Assembly: GCA_018262135.1 (NCBI GenBank)
Contig: JAGTSD010000241.1
Span: forward strand, 1-7,278
DNA length: 7,278 bases
Source of the DNA: Pseudomonadota bacterium
GTDB lineage: Bacteria; Pseudomonadota; Gammaproteobacteria; Competibacterales; Competibacteraceae
Direction: 5' to 3'
A program made the position numbers and the translations under genes. The number at the start of each line of letters is the position of its first letter. The stretch's first letter is position 1. The notes beneath the pieces are model-generated. The model was not told the origin of the DNA, did no database searches, and saw only the letters and a program-made list of their open reading frames with translations. Below are positions 6,684 through 7,278 of the stretch, piece after piece.

Positions 6684-7278
6684 TTAGTCCGTCGTTACTC
6701 GGTTGATTTCTTCGAGGCTGGTCAGCCCTAGGCGAACCTTGTTCAGCCCCGACTGGTGCAGGTCGTTGACGCCTTCCCGGCGCGCCTGTTCGGCGATCTG
6801 CAGCACGTTGCCGTTCTCCATAATGATCCGACCGATTTCCTCGGAAACCGGCATGACTTCGAAAACACCAACCCGACCTTTGTAACCATGGCTGCATTGG
6901 TCGCAGCCGACGGCCTTGTAGATCGTCAACTCCTTCAGTTCGTCCTGGCGGAAGCCCTGATTGATCAGTTCCTCTGGCGGGATGCGAACTTCCTCCTTAC
7001 AAAAGGGGCACAGCCGGCGCGCCAGTCGCTGGGCGATGATGAGGGTCACGCTCGAGGCGATGTTATAGGGCGCTACCCCCATATTGACCAGGCGGTTGAG
7101 AGTCTGCGGCGCATTGTTGGTATGCACCGTGGACAGTACCATATGGCCAGTCTGGGCCGCCTTAATGGCAATCTCGGCAGTTTCCAGGTCGCGGATCTCG
7201 CCGACCATGATGATGTCCGGGTCCTGGCGCAGGAAGGCGCGCAGGGCGTTGGCGAAGGTCATGCCGACCTTGGGGTTG
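6684..7278 (-). CDS. pilB: Type IV pilus extension ATPase PilB, C-terminal part (5' end outside window)
   Basis: PilB is the cytoplasmic hexameric ATPase that powers pilus polymerisation, acting on PilC. The frame runs from the right edge (last whole codon 7277-7275) to TAA 6686-6684, giving 197 residues; the family has about 560-570, so the N-terminal domains and Walker A lie outside. In local numbering the fragment opens with [18 protein letters not shown], followed by the Walker B region [12 protein letters not shown] (19-30, catalytic Glu27), the His box [14 protein letters not shown] (44-57) and the zinc site CPFC (90, 93) with CDQC (125, 128). The Cys4 site and the match to PilB favour PilB over the retraction ATPase PilT. 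A GspE-type type II secretion ATPase also has a Cys4 site, but the adjoining pilC and pilD make PilB the better call. pilC begins five bases downstream. Confidence 0.96.
   Translation of the reverse strand, partial: NPKVGMTFANALRAFLRQDPDIIMVGEIRDLETAEIAIKAAQTGHMVLSTVHTNNAPQTLNRLVNMGVAPYNIASSVTLIIAQRLARRLCPFCKEEVRIPPEELINQGFRQDELKELTIYKAVGCDQCSHGYKGRVGVFEVMPVSEEIGRIIMENGNVLQIAEQARREGVNDLHQSGLNKVRLGLTSLEEINRVTTD

Noticed and set aside
6679..6897. N-terminal extension of pilC by 73 codons to an ATG at 6897
   Set aside because: It lies wholly within pilB, which is clearly coding in another frame there. The extra residues do not resemble PilC, and the PilC similarity begins just after GTG 6678.
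1..7278. Possible mobile element, CRISPR array, RNA gene or new defence system
   Set aside because: Both strands were read end to end. Conserved genes fill almost the whole window, and I found no inverted repeats, direct-repeat arrays, integrase or transposase remnants, or RNA gene-like structures.

Overview
This window is high-GC, densely coded chromosomal DNA from a gammaproteobacterium. All seven junctions are overlaps or short spacers, and no untranslated stretch exceeds 79 bases. ZapD is essentially confined to gamma- and betaproteobacteria. The order secA - argJ - mutT facing zapD - coaE - pilD - pilC - pilB combines arrangements known from Escherichia (secA-mutT facing yacG-zapD-coaE, then hofC-hofB) and Pseudomonas (secA with argJ and mutT nearby; pilB-pilC-pilD-coaE). 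A Chromatiales- or Competibacter-like lineage would fit, but that is a guess from gene order and base composition.

Plus strand, positions 1-3108: the C-terminal half of secA (5' end beyond the left edge), then argJ 13 bases later, then mutT, whose GTG start overlaps the argJ stop by four bases. The spacing suggests one transcript carrying the preprotein translocase motor, an arginine biosynthesis acetyltransferase and a Nudix pyrophosphohydrolase that cleans the nucleotide pool.

Minus strand, positions 7278 down to 3060: the C-terminal part of pilB (5' end beyond the right edge), then pilC, pilD, coaE and zapD. The first four genes are separated by 5 bases, 13 bases and a 4-base overlap. A 79-base spacer then precedes zapD. 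PilB is the pilus extension ATPase, PilC the inner-membrane platform and PilD the prepilin peptidase/N-methylase, which together form the core of type IV pilus assembly. CoaE makes the last step of coenzyme A synthesis, and ZapD cross-links FtsZ filaments at the division ring.

The two gene strings meet tail to tail. The 3' ends of mutT and zapD overlap by 49 bases, and the yacG gene that commonly lies between them is absent here. This junction is the most distinctive thing in the window. Everything else is conserved housekeeping and pilus genes with intact motifs. I see no mobile element, CRISPR array, RNA gene, repeat family or undescribed multi-gene system.
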